Below are positions 1 to 8,695 of a stretch of 64,000 bases of DNA, in pieces. Made by a program: the position numbers and the translations under genes. The number at the start of each line of letters is the position of its first letter. Within the stretch, counting starts at the first letter, position 1. Under the pieces are notes generated by a model that saw only the letters and a list, made by a program, of their open reading frames with translations, was not told the DNA's origin and ran no database searches. Origin of the DNA: Spirosoma telluris (GTDB lineage: Bacteria > Bacteroidota > Bacteroidia > Cytophagales > Spirosomataceae); contig QLII01000001.1 in the NCBI GenBank assembly GCA_003259005.1, forward strand, positions 1,426,001 through 1,490,000, written 5' to 3'.

Positions 1-861
1 TTCTTCGGTCCGGCTCTCAAGTGCCAACTCAATTGTCACCGTGCCCTGTAGGGTGAATTTGATTGCATTGGAAACCAGATTTGTTAGTACCTGTCCAATT
101 CGGAGTGAATCCCCGATAAGCGCATCCGGTATATCGTCGTCGATCATCAATCGAATACGATTGCCCTTTTCCTGGGCTTTTGCCTGCTGTGCCCGTTTAA
201 TATTCGACAACAGTTGTTTGAAATCGAAGGTAACTTCTTCAAGCTCAACTTTTCCAGCTTCGATCTTACTGAAATCCAGGATGTCATTAATGAGGGCTTG
301 TAGATGCTCAATTGAAAACTGGAGTGTTTTCAGATTCTCGTTCATTGATGGCGGAACTTCCTCCTGCAACATCAGATAAGTCATTCCGACAATTCCGTTC
401 AATGGTGTCCTGATTTCATGGCTCATCATCGACAGAAAATCCGACTTCGCAAGGGTTGCTTTTTCCGCTTCTTCCTTAGCTTGTCGCAATTCGGCTTCAA
501 TTGTTTTCCGGTATTCAATCTGCCGTTGCAGAAAATTGACCAGACCAACCAGATTATTCAGGTCAAAATCAGCGATGGCCTCCCCTTCTGGAACCTCAAT
601 TAGCTCAATGGCCTGTATTAATTTTTCAACAGACTGGCGCCGTTGACTAACTTCTTCCTTTAGTTTCTGATTTATTTCGCTGTACTCCCGATCTATCACT
701 AACGCAGAATGTTCCAGTAATTCTTTATCACGGTCGAAATTCTGGTAAGACTCATTAACCGCCTGGAGAAACTGCTGAACATGTTTGTCTTGCAAACAGT
801 CTTCGGTCAGATGCCGATGAATCTGGCGGGACAATATCTTATGCAACTTACTTTCTTCCAT
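1..861 (-). CDS. sensor histidine kinase, 3' part beyond window edge
   Basis: Reading from 861 towards 1 the frame stays open for 287 codons and leaves the window. It starts MEESKLHKIL. An N-terminal helical/coiled-coil region (about 1-140) carries no visible membrane segment, so the kinase is probably cytoplasmic. It is followed by a HisKA dimerisation domain with the H-box SHEIRTPLNGI (His148) and the beginning of the HATPase domain with the N-box NLVSNAIKF (about 261-269). The protein should autophosphorylate on His148. The missing part would hold the G-boxes and perhaps receiver domains, as in hybrid kinases. It starts 3 bp after the stop of the FIST gene, so the two are almost certainly co-transcribed, and FIST may be the sensory partner. 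The kinase family is certain; the signal is unknown. Confidence 0.9.
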   Translation of the reverse strand, partial: MEESKLHKILSRQIHRHLTEDCLQDKHVQQFLQAVNESYQNFDRDKELLEHSALVIDREYSEINQKLKEEVSQRRQSVEKLIQAIELIEVPEGEAIADFDLNNLVGLVNFLQRQIEYRKTIEAELRQAKEEAEKATLAKSDFLSMMSHEIRTPLNGIVGMTYLMLQEEVPPSMNENLKTLQFSIEHLQALINDILDFSKIEAGKVELEEVTFDFKQLLSNIKRAQQAKAQEKGNRIRLMIDDDIPDALIGDSLRIGQVLTNLVSNAIKFTLQGTVTIELALESRTEE

Positions 862-864
862 AAT

Positions 865-2004
865 TTACTGCTCAGAAAGGATAGTTATAGTCATGGTTTG
901 ATTATGAAGTTCTCCTGGTGAAGCCGGACCCGCCGGTGCAATCTCTCCGTACGAATAAAAACCGGTCATGTAGGGAACACTACCGAAAATATCGCACGCA
1001 ACCTCTACCTCCTCCTCGGTCCGTTGCCCTAAGACCAACTTACGCCCAACACAACTAATGAGTATTGCCAGTTCAGGAGCTTTTCCTAACTGGGTGAGCG
1101 CATTCTGTGCCGCCAGGGCTGATGCTTCTACCAATCGATCCAGGTTAGCCCGCATAAATCGAACACTGGCTCCCTCCGGCATATCGCCGGCAAAGGTCAT
1201 ACTTTTGGTTGTTTCGTTAATCGAGAGAATTGTCCGGACAAGCGGTTGGGAATCGGGGGTTATTCGGATGGATAAGGGAAAAAGAAGCGCCGTTCCGGGT
1301 AGTCCTTCCGCATATCGTCCCAGATAATCTTTATATAAATCCAGGGCATCCCGGTCATCAATCTGGTATAATTCTGTGTAGTTTGACTTAGTCACCTCGC
1401 GTTCGGGGCCAAATACATCCCAACCACCCATGGTTCCGTGGCCAATTTTCAACTCAGTTCCGTACAAACCAATACCGACAACTTTACCAGATACTGGGTC
1501 CTGATTAACGCCAACCACCGTACGTTCGAAACGATCTCCGTCGCCAGCCAGACCTCCAATAACAGGAACTGGCCGGTTTAGCCATCGGTTACTTGCGCTA
1601 ATTAATTCACTACCATTAACAACGCCCCCATCAGAAATGAGAATAATAGCCAGTAAATTCTCTTCGTCCAGTGCACGAGCTAATTTCTCTCCTACCTGAT
1701 GGCTTTCCTTATGGTTACTAATATCAAATTGTACGGTTTTAACGGTGGTCTTTTCAAACTCGATGGCCGTTATAACAATCGTATCATCGTAAACTTTATC
1801 ACCTATAATTTCTCCAGAAGTAGAGTTAATAACAATTTCAGCTTTGGGGTATAATTGAAACAGGTGCGCATAGGGGCTTGAGGTTTCTAACAGTCTTCGC
1901 TCACCGAATGCCAATACCAATGATGCCTTCTCAGGCGCAAAGCCTGGAGTTTCAGAAATAGATTCCCAGTTATTTTTCGAGAATTTCGCTTGCCTTATCT
2001 TCAT
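865..2004 (-). CDS. FIST N/FIST C domain sensory protein
   Basis: About 379 residues with the FIST_N then FIST_C arrangement of putative small-ligand sensors found beside bacterial signal-transduction genes. Supporting stretches include AIILISDGGVVNGSEL, VIGGLAGDGDRFERT and, near the C-terminus, YGEIAPAGPASPGELHNQT, typical of the end of FIST_C. The frame is open up to 2058, but I choose the ATG at 2004 (MKIRQAKFSKN) because AGAAGG lies about 8 bases upstream and the extra 18 residues look non-coding. No signal peptide or membrane helix is visible, so it is cytosolic. It is followed after 3 bp by the histidine kinase, suggesting that it presents a ligand state to that kinase. The ligand cannot be inferred. 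Confidence 0.85.
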   Translation of the reverse strand: MKIRQAKFSKNNWESISETPGFAPEKASLVLAFGERRLLETSSPYAHLFQLYPKAEIVINSTSGEIIGDKVYDDTIVITAIEFEKTTVKTVQFDISNHKESHQVGEKLARALDEENLLAIILISDGGVVNGSELISASNRWLNRPVPVIGGLAGDGDRFERTVVGVNQDPVSGKVVGIGLYGTELKIGHGTMGGWDVFGPEREVTKSNYTELYQIDDRDALDLYKDYLGRYAEGLPGTALLFPLSIRITPDSQPLVRTILSINETTKSMTFAGDMPEGASVRFMRANLDRLVEASALAAQNALTQLGKAPELAILISCVGRKLVLGQRTEEEVEVACDIFGSVPYMTGFYSYGEIAPAGPASPGELHNQTMTITILSEQ

Positions 2005-2055
2005 AAAATACCTTCTAGCAAATTTGCAACCATACATTACTCCCTCATTGACTAA

Positions 2056-2115
2056 CAAAACTACCCAAAAAAGTAGTTAAATTTATATATAAAAGTTATC
2101 GCTAACTTTTATATA
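2056..2115 (-). promoter_or_regulatory. candidate promoter and perfect 13-bp palindrome upstream of FIST
   Basis: Reading the minus strand, TAGTTTTG at 2063-2056 fits the Bacteroidota -7 consensus TAnnTTTG. Immediately upstream is a perfect inverted repeat: TATATAAAAGTTA (2086-2098) and TAACTTTTATATA (2103-2115), separated by TCGC. It covers the -33 area of that promoter in the divergent gap between the FIST and GH43 genes. There is no T-tract, so an operator is more likely than a terminator. The role is inferred. Confidence 0.45.
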
Positions 2116-2362
2116 CTATTTCACCAAATTGTCGAACATATAGTCGATTAAGTCAGTGGAATTAATTCTAATCATAAACTTAGTAGACTTACTTTTTTGC
2201 CTAACTATATGTTGCTGCCAAGCCATTAGCAGTTCTTAAAACCAGGTTCGAACGATTTACCTAAACGAATTGGAGCATCAGGTAAAAGTATCCAATACCT
2301 CGCTAAAACCAAATCTGATTCCATCTTACTTTTACAGCCTGTTTAATCAACCTAATCAGCCT

Positions 2363-3361
2363 ATGTCTCTTTCCCGATTATCTTTACTTATTCTTTTTCT
2401 CGTTTTATCTGCCTCCCTATCCTTCGCCCAATCTCAGAAATTGTCGAATAAAAAATCAGGCAATCCCGTTTTCCCAGGCTGGTATGCTGATCCAGAAGGA
2501 GTCATATTTGGTAAAACGTACTGGATTTACCCAACCTATTCAGCGCCCTATAACCAGCAGATATTTTTCGATGCCTTCTCATCGCCCGATCTGGTAACCT
2601 GGACCAAACACAGCCGAATTGTAGATTCAACCGCCATCAAATGGGCAAAACGCGCCATGTGGGCTCCCGCTATTATCGAAAAGGGCGGCAAGTATTTTTT
2701 ATTCTTCGGTGCTAATGATATTCATGACGATAAGAAGGAAGTTGGTGGTATTGGGGTAGCCATCGCCGACAATCCTGCGGGACCATTCCGGGATTACTTA
2801 GGGAAGCCATTAGTCGGACAAATTCATAATGGTGCACAACCCATCGATCAATTTGTGTTTAAAGATAAAGATGGGCAATATTATCTACTTTACGGTGGTT
2901 GGGGTCACTGCAATATTGCCCGTTTGAAAGACGATTTCACGGGCTTTCTTCCTTTTCCTGATGGCACTATGTTCCGCGAAATAACCCCAAAAGGGTATGT
3001 AGAAGGACCCACGATGTTCGTTCGAAATGGCAAGTACTATTTTATGTGGTCAGAAGGTGGCTGGACAGGTCCCAACTACTCAGTCGCCTATGCAGTTGCC
3101 GATTCTCCATTTGGACCATTTGAGCGAGTAGGCAAGATTTTACAGCAAGATCCCGCGGTAGCAACCGGGGCAGGTCATCATTCTGTTATACAGGTACCCG
3201 GAACCGACACCTGGTATATTGTTTACCATCGGCGTCCCTTAACCGAAACCGACGGCAACCATCGGGAAACCTGTATCGACCGCATGTATTTCGATGAAAA
3301 AGGGTTGATTAAACCCGTCAAAATCACCGTTGAAGGCGTATCGGCACAAGCCTTAAAATGA
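2363..3361 (+). CDS. secreted glycoside hydrolase family 43 protein
   Basis: A 332-residue five-bladed beta-propeller hydrolase of the GH43 type (arabinofuranosidase/xylosidase group). The start at 2363 puts a clean signal peptide (MSLSRLSLLILFLVLSASLS, cut near SFAQ) at the N-terminus; the upstream ATG at 2270 would hide it. The three expected acidic residues are visible: the general base in WYADPE (Asp43), the pKa-modulating Asp in QPIDQF (Asp162) and the general acid Glu in YVEGPT (Glu214). MWAPAIIEKGGKYFLFF is the usual blade-2 motif. It is probably periplasmic or exported and acts on arabinose- or xylose-containing plant polysaccharide. Substrate specificity cannot be told from sequence. 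No SusC/D pair is nearby, so it is not in a classical PUL. Confidence 0.88.
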   Translation: MSLSRLSLLILFLVLSASLSFAQSQKLSNKKSGNPVFPGWYADPEGVIFGKTYWIYPTYSAPYNQQIFFDAFSSPDLVTWTKHSRIVDSTAIKWAKRAMWAPAIIEKGGKYFLFFGANDIHDDKKEVGGIGVAIADNPAGPFRDYLGKPLVGQIHNGAQPIDQFVFKDKDGQYYLLYGGWGHCNIARLKDDFTGFLPFPDGTMFREITPKGYVEGPTMFVRNGKYYFMWSEGGWTGPNYSVAYAVADSPFGPFERVGKILQQDPAVATGAGHHSVIQVPGTDTWYIVYHRRPLTETDGNHRETCIDRMYFDEKGLIKPVKITVEGVSAQALK

Positions 3362-3462
3362 GAAGTAGTGGTCTTATGACCCAGGCGATTAATTCCCATA
3401 TTGAACGAAGCTGTGTGTTTACACGTACTGATGAGATAGACTAAACGAAAACCAATTCGATT

Positions 3463-3591
3463 ATGGGCAAAGGCGATCAAAAAACTCGTATAGGTAAAAT
3501 TTCGATGGGATCATATGGCATCTCCCGCCCGCGCCTATCAGGCAAACTAACGGTTCCCAAAAAAGTGGTAGAACCAACGGTAGAATCGTAA
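3463..3591 (+). CDS. 30S ribosomal protein bTHX (Thx)
   Basis: A 42-residue basic protein starting MGKGDQKTRIGKISMGSYG and ending at the TAA at 3589-3591. It matches the bTHX family pattern MGKGDxxTRRGKIxxGxYGxxRPR seen in Thermus Thx and in Bacteroidota, a small peptide bound at the head of the 30S subunit. The first 24 residues carry the family motif; the C-terminal 18 residues (after RPRLSGK) are less conserved. No Shine-Dalgarno is visible, as is normal here. It is monocistronic between GH43 and a strong bidirectional terminator seven bases after its stop. It is easily missed because of its length. Confidence 0.88.
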   Translation: MGKGDQKTRIGKISMGSYGISRPRLSGKLTVPKKVVEPTVES

Positions 3592-3597
3592 TTTCGT

Positions 3598-3646
3598 TGA
3601 CCATAAAAAGGGCGTTCATGATTCATGAACGCCCTTTTTATGGTCA
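3598..3646. terminator. bidirectional rho-independent terminator
   Basis: A perfect 23-bp stem, 3598-3620 with 3624-3646, and a 3-base loop (ATT). The core is AAAAAGGGCGTTCATG pairing with CATGAACGCCCTTTTT, giving A and T tracts on each side. It lies between convergent genes: bTHX (+) ends at 3591 and the YfhO-like gene (-) ends at 3681. Confidence 0.93.
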
Positions 3647-3680
3647 TAAGCAACCGTAAGATATAAATTCGCCTAATTAC

Positions 3681-6318
3681 TTAACGTGTTTTTGCCCCTC
3701 CCGTCTTGCGTTGGGATGGATTCACCTTCGCTGATTGCTGTGGTGTCGTGGTAGACGGCTCTGATGGCAAAGGTGTTACAGGAGTGGGCTCCGATACCGG
3801 TTGCGAACGTCGGTTACGTCCCTCATGGAAGACAACAAATCCAATTAATACAATTAGTAACACATTACAAATCAAGTCAATAGTATCGCCTGTGTGCGCT
3901 AAAGGCGGATCAAATCGGAACTCAATCGTATGCTTTCCCGCTGGAATCCGCATCGCTCGTAGTACATAATTGGCCCGAAGATGGGGAGCAGGCTTACCGT
4001 CGATAAACGCCTGCCAGTCTTCATGACCTCTATAATAGACTTCTGAGAAAATGGCCAGTCCATCGCTGGCTGCATTAGCCTGATAAATTAATTTATCGGG
4101 GCGGTAACTTGTCAGTTGAATCGAGCTACCCGTATGATCCATTCTGGCAGGCAGATTACCTAGTTCAGTCGCAAATCGCTTATCGACAACGGCCGAGTCA
4201 CGCGGGTTGAGGGTTTTCATCATCGCCATTTCTTCGTCGGCATTAGCCACCTGTTGCACGTTTCCAACAAACCAGGCCGCGCCTAATACTTCAGGATTTG
4301 GGATAACAACAGGGCCAGTAGGTTGTTGCGGATTGGCCGGATCGGGTTGCCCTGGCTGAATAACATATTTAGCATTCAGCATATTCAGGATTTGCAGCGT
4401 ATTGGACTGGAAAGCGTGGCTGATCAACTCATTATACCGCCGTAGTCGGGTCGTGTTATAGCCACCGATGGACCGGTGAAAATAGGACGTCCGGTTGGTT
4501 TCCATGAAGGAGCCTGTCTGATCGAACACCGGTAATCCAGCGATTTATCCTGTAAAATCTGCTGATCGGCCGACGTTGGTTCGAAGAGTACACTGGCGAC
4601 GGTTTTTGTGACAAAATCAGCACTGTTCAAGAAGCGTTTATCGACTGAGAACAAATCAAAAACAACGACCGCGACTATCAATGGATAGAAGATAGCTGAT
4701 TTGATTTTATCAGTGATAAACAGCCATACTGCACCGGCCGCTAACAGAATCAGGATCATCGACCGAATGGCATCGGCCCGCATCAGGCTCTGTCGGTCGC
4801 TGATGAGGGCTCCCTGGAATTCCTTACCTGCTTCCCCAAAGATGCTGGATAGGATTCGGCCATCATTTGGCGACTGAAACGAAAAGAAGGCTCCCCAGCT
4901 ATTGCCAGTACGAGCGCAACACCCGCCGTAAGTCCCAGGCTAATCAGTAACGGTTGCCGAAGCTGGGCGAAGGTCAGTTTCTGATTAACAATCGTCTGTA
5001 GCCCCAGAGCCGCACCAGCCGCAATGAATAACTGCGCCAGGCAAAGCGCCATCGTCATCGCTCTAAACTTATTTAGATATGGCAGATAATCGAACAGGAA
5101 CTCATTGAAAAACAAGAGATTCTTACCCCAGGCCAGCATGATCATCAATACCGTTGCGCTTAACAACCACCACCGGATCGACCCACGAATCACAAACATC
5201 CCTAGTACAAACAGAAACAGGAGGGCAGCTCCGGCATAAGCGGGTCCGCCTACAATTGGCTGATCGCCCAGTAGGTCGGTGCCCCCAACTCAGCCATTTG
5301 CTTGGCCGAAGCGGGATCAATCCCCCGGCTCGTCATGGCCTTATAAAATTCCGAATCCGTTGACAAACCTCCTCCTGATGAGGCCCCACCAGCCGCATTG
5401 GGAATGAGCAATGTTAAAGTTTCGGCCTTACCATAGCTGTACGTAAAGGCATAGTCTTTATCCAACCACCCTTCGATTCGCTGCTCGGTGCCTTTCCATC
5501 CGGGTTCGTTGTTTTTGCCGTCAGTTCTGACTTACCCCGGATTGTTTCTTTCGTATACTGGTTAAGCACTAACAGGCGCTTCCCAAAGCTACCGGCTCCT
5601 AAGCCAACGGCCACAGCCAACGTTGCCAAACCAAGCGCGAGCTGCCTACCTTTGCCCGCCCGAATTAACGCTATGCTCTCGATGAGTACGTATAGCCCAA
5701 TCGTCATAAACAGATAGTAGGTAATCTGAATGTGGTTGGCCCCTAACTCCATACACATAAAGAACCCCATCAGCGCAGCCCCAATCCAATACCGCCCCGG
5801 AGCGCCAGAATTACCCCTGCCAGCATACCCGCTCCGTAAGCCAGTGCGAACAATTTGGAAACGTGGCCGGCCTCCAGACTTACAATACTAAAGGTACCAA
5901 ACGCATAGGCAGCAGCACCAAGTGCCGAGAGCCACGCGTTGCAGCCCAGTACAACTAATAAAATATACATACTGAGCATTACCATAAAGATGATGCTGGC
6001 TGTATTGGGGAGTATATTCACAATGCCCATTACCGCTTTGTAAACCAGAATGTACGGGTAATTAAAGTCGATCATATAGCCAGGCATTCCACTAAAAACG
6101 GCGTCGGTCCAGAGCGGTTTTTGCCCAGTCTGTTGGGCGATTTCGCGAATTTCCCGTGCGGATGCCGATGCTTCCTGCACATCGTGCATGGAAAGGGTTT
6201 TTCCAGATAATACTGGTGAGAAATAAATAATAGCCAGCACGAGTAATCCCAGTACAGCAATCAGATGTGGGCGCAGGCTAGTCCGCGGGTGCGGTTGGAA
6301 AAGGGTTGGTTGGTTCAT
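3681..6318 (-). CDS. YfhO-like multipass membrane protein (multiple frameshifts)
   Basis: Pieces in successive frames make one protein of about 870 residues: 6318-5770, 5770-5414, 5465-5250, then 5199-4783, 4783-4424 and 4529-3681. It starts MNQPTLFQPHPRTS with a first membrane helix (LIAVLGLLVLAIIYFSPVLS). Conserved features of Bacteroidota YfhO-like proteins are present: LSMHDVQEA, WTDAVFSGMPGYM and many hydrophobic helices, then a periplasmic region and a last helix (ICNVLLIVLIGFVVF) before a Thr/Pro/Ser-rich tail. The family is thought to act in glycosylation of cell-wall polymers; the exact reaction is unknown. At about 5800, adding one G restores LRGRYWIGAALMGFFM; at about 4530, adding one G restores LDYRVFDQTGSF. 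So base-deletion errors are more likely than decay. A TATCTTTG -7 box lies at 6347-6340. Confidence 0.75.
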
Positions 6319-6347
6319 AAAATCAACTGATACATAGCCCAAAGATA

Positions 6348-6734
6348 CGGCTTTGTACCAAAACGGATAGGATGACGGGGATTGTTAGCAGATGAAATTC
6401 TTAGTTTATAGAATTAAAAGGAATTGAATCAGTCCTAATTTACCTACCGCTTAATCAATTTTGGATTTTACCTAGTTTCTCTACCAACGGTTGAAAATTT
6501 GTAATAGATAATTCGAAATTAAGAATACATTTTTTATTTAATAACCTCATTATCAATACAATAAAACATAAACAAATAAATATACCTTAATTTGATAAAC
6601 TTTTATTTCAGCCTATATATCTTCTATAGAATGCGTTAGTTGATAGTTTTTTTTAGTGCAAAAAGTAACCAGAGATTTGAGGGATAGTCTAAAAATTCAA
6701 AATCTAACCCATAAGTAATTAAAATATAAATAAA
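6348..6734. other. AT-rich intergenic region
   Basis: An AT-rich gap between divergent genes. Apart from the -7-like TATCTTTG (minus strand, 6347-6340) for the YfhO-like gene I see no ORF, RNA or repeat. It presumably holds the promoter of the exopolysaccharide block starting at 6735. Confidence 0.5.
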
Positions 6735-7244
6735 ATGAACGCTAAACACCACTTACTTATCGTGGACGAAAATCCATACGTGGTAGATATACTTGTACAG
6801 ACGCTCAACAAAGATTTTAAGATTACAGTAGCCAGCACAGGGCAAGAAGCAGCGCGTCTGTTAATCCAGGGGAATCGGTTTGATTGCGTACTTACAGAGT
6901 TAGATCTGGCTTTTTTTAATGGGCTTGAATTAACCAAGCTTATTCGAATGAGCAGATTAGCGTCTCAAACACCCGTGGTCATTCTCTCAAATGTGCCCGA
7001 CAGTGCCACCCGAATTGAATGCCTTGAGCAAGGAGTTGATGCTTTTCTTTCAAAGCCATTTAATCCACTTGAAGTGAAAGCTAAACTTCATGCGCTACTA
7101 CGGCGGGCAGATTCTCCAATTGAAGAACCACAGAGACGACTTGTTTCTGCAGGCGTACAGCCTGAAACTAAACCGTTTTGGCAGCAAAAATCCCGTATTT
7201 TTTCTATGCTGTTTGGTAGCTACTCTCTACCGCAAAGCGCATAA
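6735..7244 (+). CDS. receiver-domain protein with Glu at the phosphorylation site
   Basis: A single REC domain (about 7-125) with a 45-residue Pro/Gln-rich tail and no output domain, 169 residues. The acidic pocket (VDEN, residues 10-13), the Ser of VILSN (Ser85) and the Lys of SKPF (Lys107) are in place. The phospho-acceptor position in CVLTELDL is Glu55 instead of Asp, eight residues before the conserved Gly63 of FNG, as in canonical receivers. It may therefore be a constitutively active-like or phosphorylation-independent receiver. It is first in the exopolysaccharide block, about 280 bp before a sugar transferase that itself has a receiver-like N-terminus, so a role in controlling polysaccharide synthesis is inferred from context. 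Confidence 0.85.
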   Translation: MNAKHHLLIVDENPYVVDILVQTLNKDFKITVASTGQEAARLLIQGNRFDCVLTELDLAFFNGLELTKLIRMSRLASQTPVVILSNVPDSATRIECLEQGVDAFLSKPFNPLEVKAKLHALLRRADSPIEEPQRRLVSAGVQPETKPFWQQKSRIFSMLFGSYSLPQSA

Positions 7245-7249
7245 TTTTT

Positions 7250-7304
7250 GATTAATTGAGATGGTCCCTTGTATAAAAGCGGGGATCTATACACTCAATT
7301 AATC
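7250..7304. repeat. 11-bp inverted repeat after the receiver gene
   Basis: GATTAATTGAG (7250-7260) and CTCAATTAATC (7294-7304) are perfect inverted copies separated by 33 bases, starting six bases after the stop of the receiver gene. It could be a weak terminator or an mRNA 3'-end structure; there is no U-tract. The remaining gap to 7522 shows nothing else. Confidence 0.4.
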
Positions 7305-7522
7305 TATAAAACATATGCCTATCTATTAATTCACAAAAGCATTCCCAAGCTCAATCTGACAGGTACACCTCTACTTTTCTGGGATTTTTTTGAGAAAAAT
7401 TAATAACTAACACAGTTTAACTTAGGAATTCCTTAAGCGAACGTCAGGTGTTTATCTAATAAATAATGCCCACGAACTAGCGACTTCCTAACAGTTTACA
7501 AAACTCCTTTTCAAAAGATAGA

Positions 7523-8695
7523 ATGCCGTCATTTTGTGTCTTATTGGTAATGGAAGACGATCTGATCGCCAACCGGCTTGCTACCATCGCTGGCGCAACC
7601 TGTTCAATCGTCCGGTTCAGGGATGAGAAAGATGCAGAAAAATGGCTCACCGACAGCCAGAAAGTAGACCTGATCATATCCGACAAAACGAGTGGTCCAG
7701 CCATGGCTACCATGGTGCGCAATAAACCTGATTATCAACTAGTACCCTTTCTGATTACCTGCCGCTTTGGAGAAACTCACTTGCTTAAAACAACGCTTGT
7801 TTCCGGAGTGACAGATATACTGGTTATCAACGAGGAGAACTATAAACTCCAGTCAAAAATTGACTATTACCTTAGACTAAACAGCCAGGTTCAAAACTTT
7901 CAGGCTGCTGGCCCTTTACCAACCGTCCATCCGTTTAAACTTCCTCTGTGGAAGCGTTTCATTGATATCAGTGTATCGCTGACAATATTGATTTTGCTTT
8001 CTCCAGTCATGCTGCTGGTTTCCCTGTTAATATTTCTGGATTCAAGGGGGCCTATTATCTACAAGTCAAAGCGGGCTGGGGCTAATTTTCATGTGTTCGA
8101 TATGTACAAATTTCGCACCATGAGCGTAGAAGCCGATCAGATGCTAGGTCAGCTTTCTTCCCAAAATATTTACGTACAAACCAAACCTGAACGGGAAGTT
8201 GGCAACGGCATTATGAAGCTGTGCAGTAGCTGTCGTGAGCAAGGATTGTCATGCCAGCGTTTACTAATCGACCATAACCGGTCGATTTGTGAAAAATTGT
8301 ATTTAGAGGAAACGGAGGGTTCGGCCAAGTTCATGAAGTTTCGTAACGATCCCCGTATTACCCGATTTGGGACATTCCTCCGAAACAGCAGTATTGACGA
8401 ACTACCTCAGCTTGTTAATATTTTATTGGGCGATATGTCTCTGGTTGGCAATCGGCCATTACCGCTCTATGAAGCGGAAAAACTGACTTCCGATGAATTT
8501 TCGAAACGATTTGCGGGTCCGGCTGGCCTAACGGGTTTGTGGCAGGTAAAAAAACGTGCTAAGGGGCAAGGCACAATGTCGGACCGTGAACGGACACTTC
8601 TCGATATAGAATATTCGAATAATTTCTCCTTCAAGACGGATCTTCAAATCATCTGGAGAACCTTTTTCAGTTTATGGCAAAAAGAGAACGTATAG
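7523..8695 (+). CDS. receiver-like domain fused to polyprenyl glycosylphosphotransferase
   Basis: 390 residues. Residues 1-120 look like a receiver fold (VMEDD, IISD with Asp54, FLITC), but the conserved Lys is not evident. A membrane helix follows (about 150-175, RFIDISVSLTILILLSPVML), then the bacterial sugar transferase domain that moves a hexose-1-phosphate onto undecaprenyl phosphate, the first step of capsule/EPS repeat-unit assembly. Family motifs: PIIYKSKRAG, MYKFRTM, DPRITRFGTFLRNSSIDELPQ (positions about 280-300), GDMSLVGNRP and GLTGLWQV. An unusual insertion of about 70 residues with CSSCREQGLSC and a later Cys lies between FRTM and DPRITR. It overlaps the next glycosyltransferase by 22 bp, so translation is coupled. 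The function call is secure; the control role of the N-terminus is inferred. Confidence 0.9.
   Translation: MPSFCVLLVMEDDLIANRLATIAGATCSIVRFRDEKDAEKWLTDSQKVDLIISDKTSGPAMATMVRNKPDYQLVPFLITCRFGETHLLKTTLVSGVTDILVINEENYKLQSKIDYYLRLNSQVQNFQAAGPLPTVHPFKLPLWKRFIDISVSLTILILLSPVMLLVSLLIFLDSRGPIIYKSKRAGANFHVFDMYKFRTMSVEADQMLGQLSSQNIYVQTKPEREVGNGIMKLCSSCREQGLSCQRLLIDHNRSICEKLYLEETEGSAKFMKFRNDPRITRFGTFLRNSSIDELPQLVNILLGDMSLVGNRPLPLYEAEKLTSDEFSKRFAGPAGLTGLWQVKKRAKGQGTMSDRERTLLDIEYSNNFSFKTDLQIIWRTFFSLWQKENV

Noticed and set aside
2270..2362. Upstream start for the GH43 gene
   Set aside because: It would place 31 non-signal residues before a perfect signal peptide that begins at 2363.
3681..6318. Calling the YfhO-like gene a decayed pseudogene
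   Set aside because: Each break checked is repaired by one added base in a short run and the same pattern affects essential genes across the window, so indel errors are the simpler reading.
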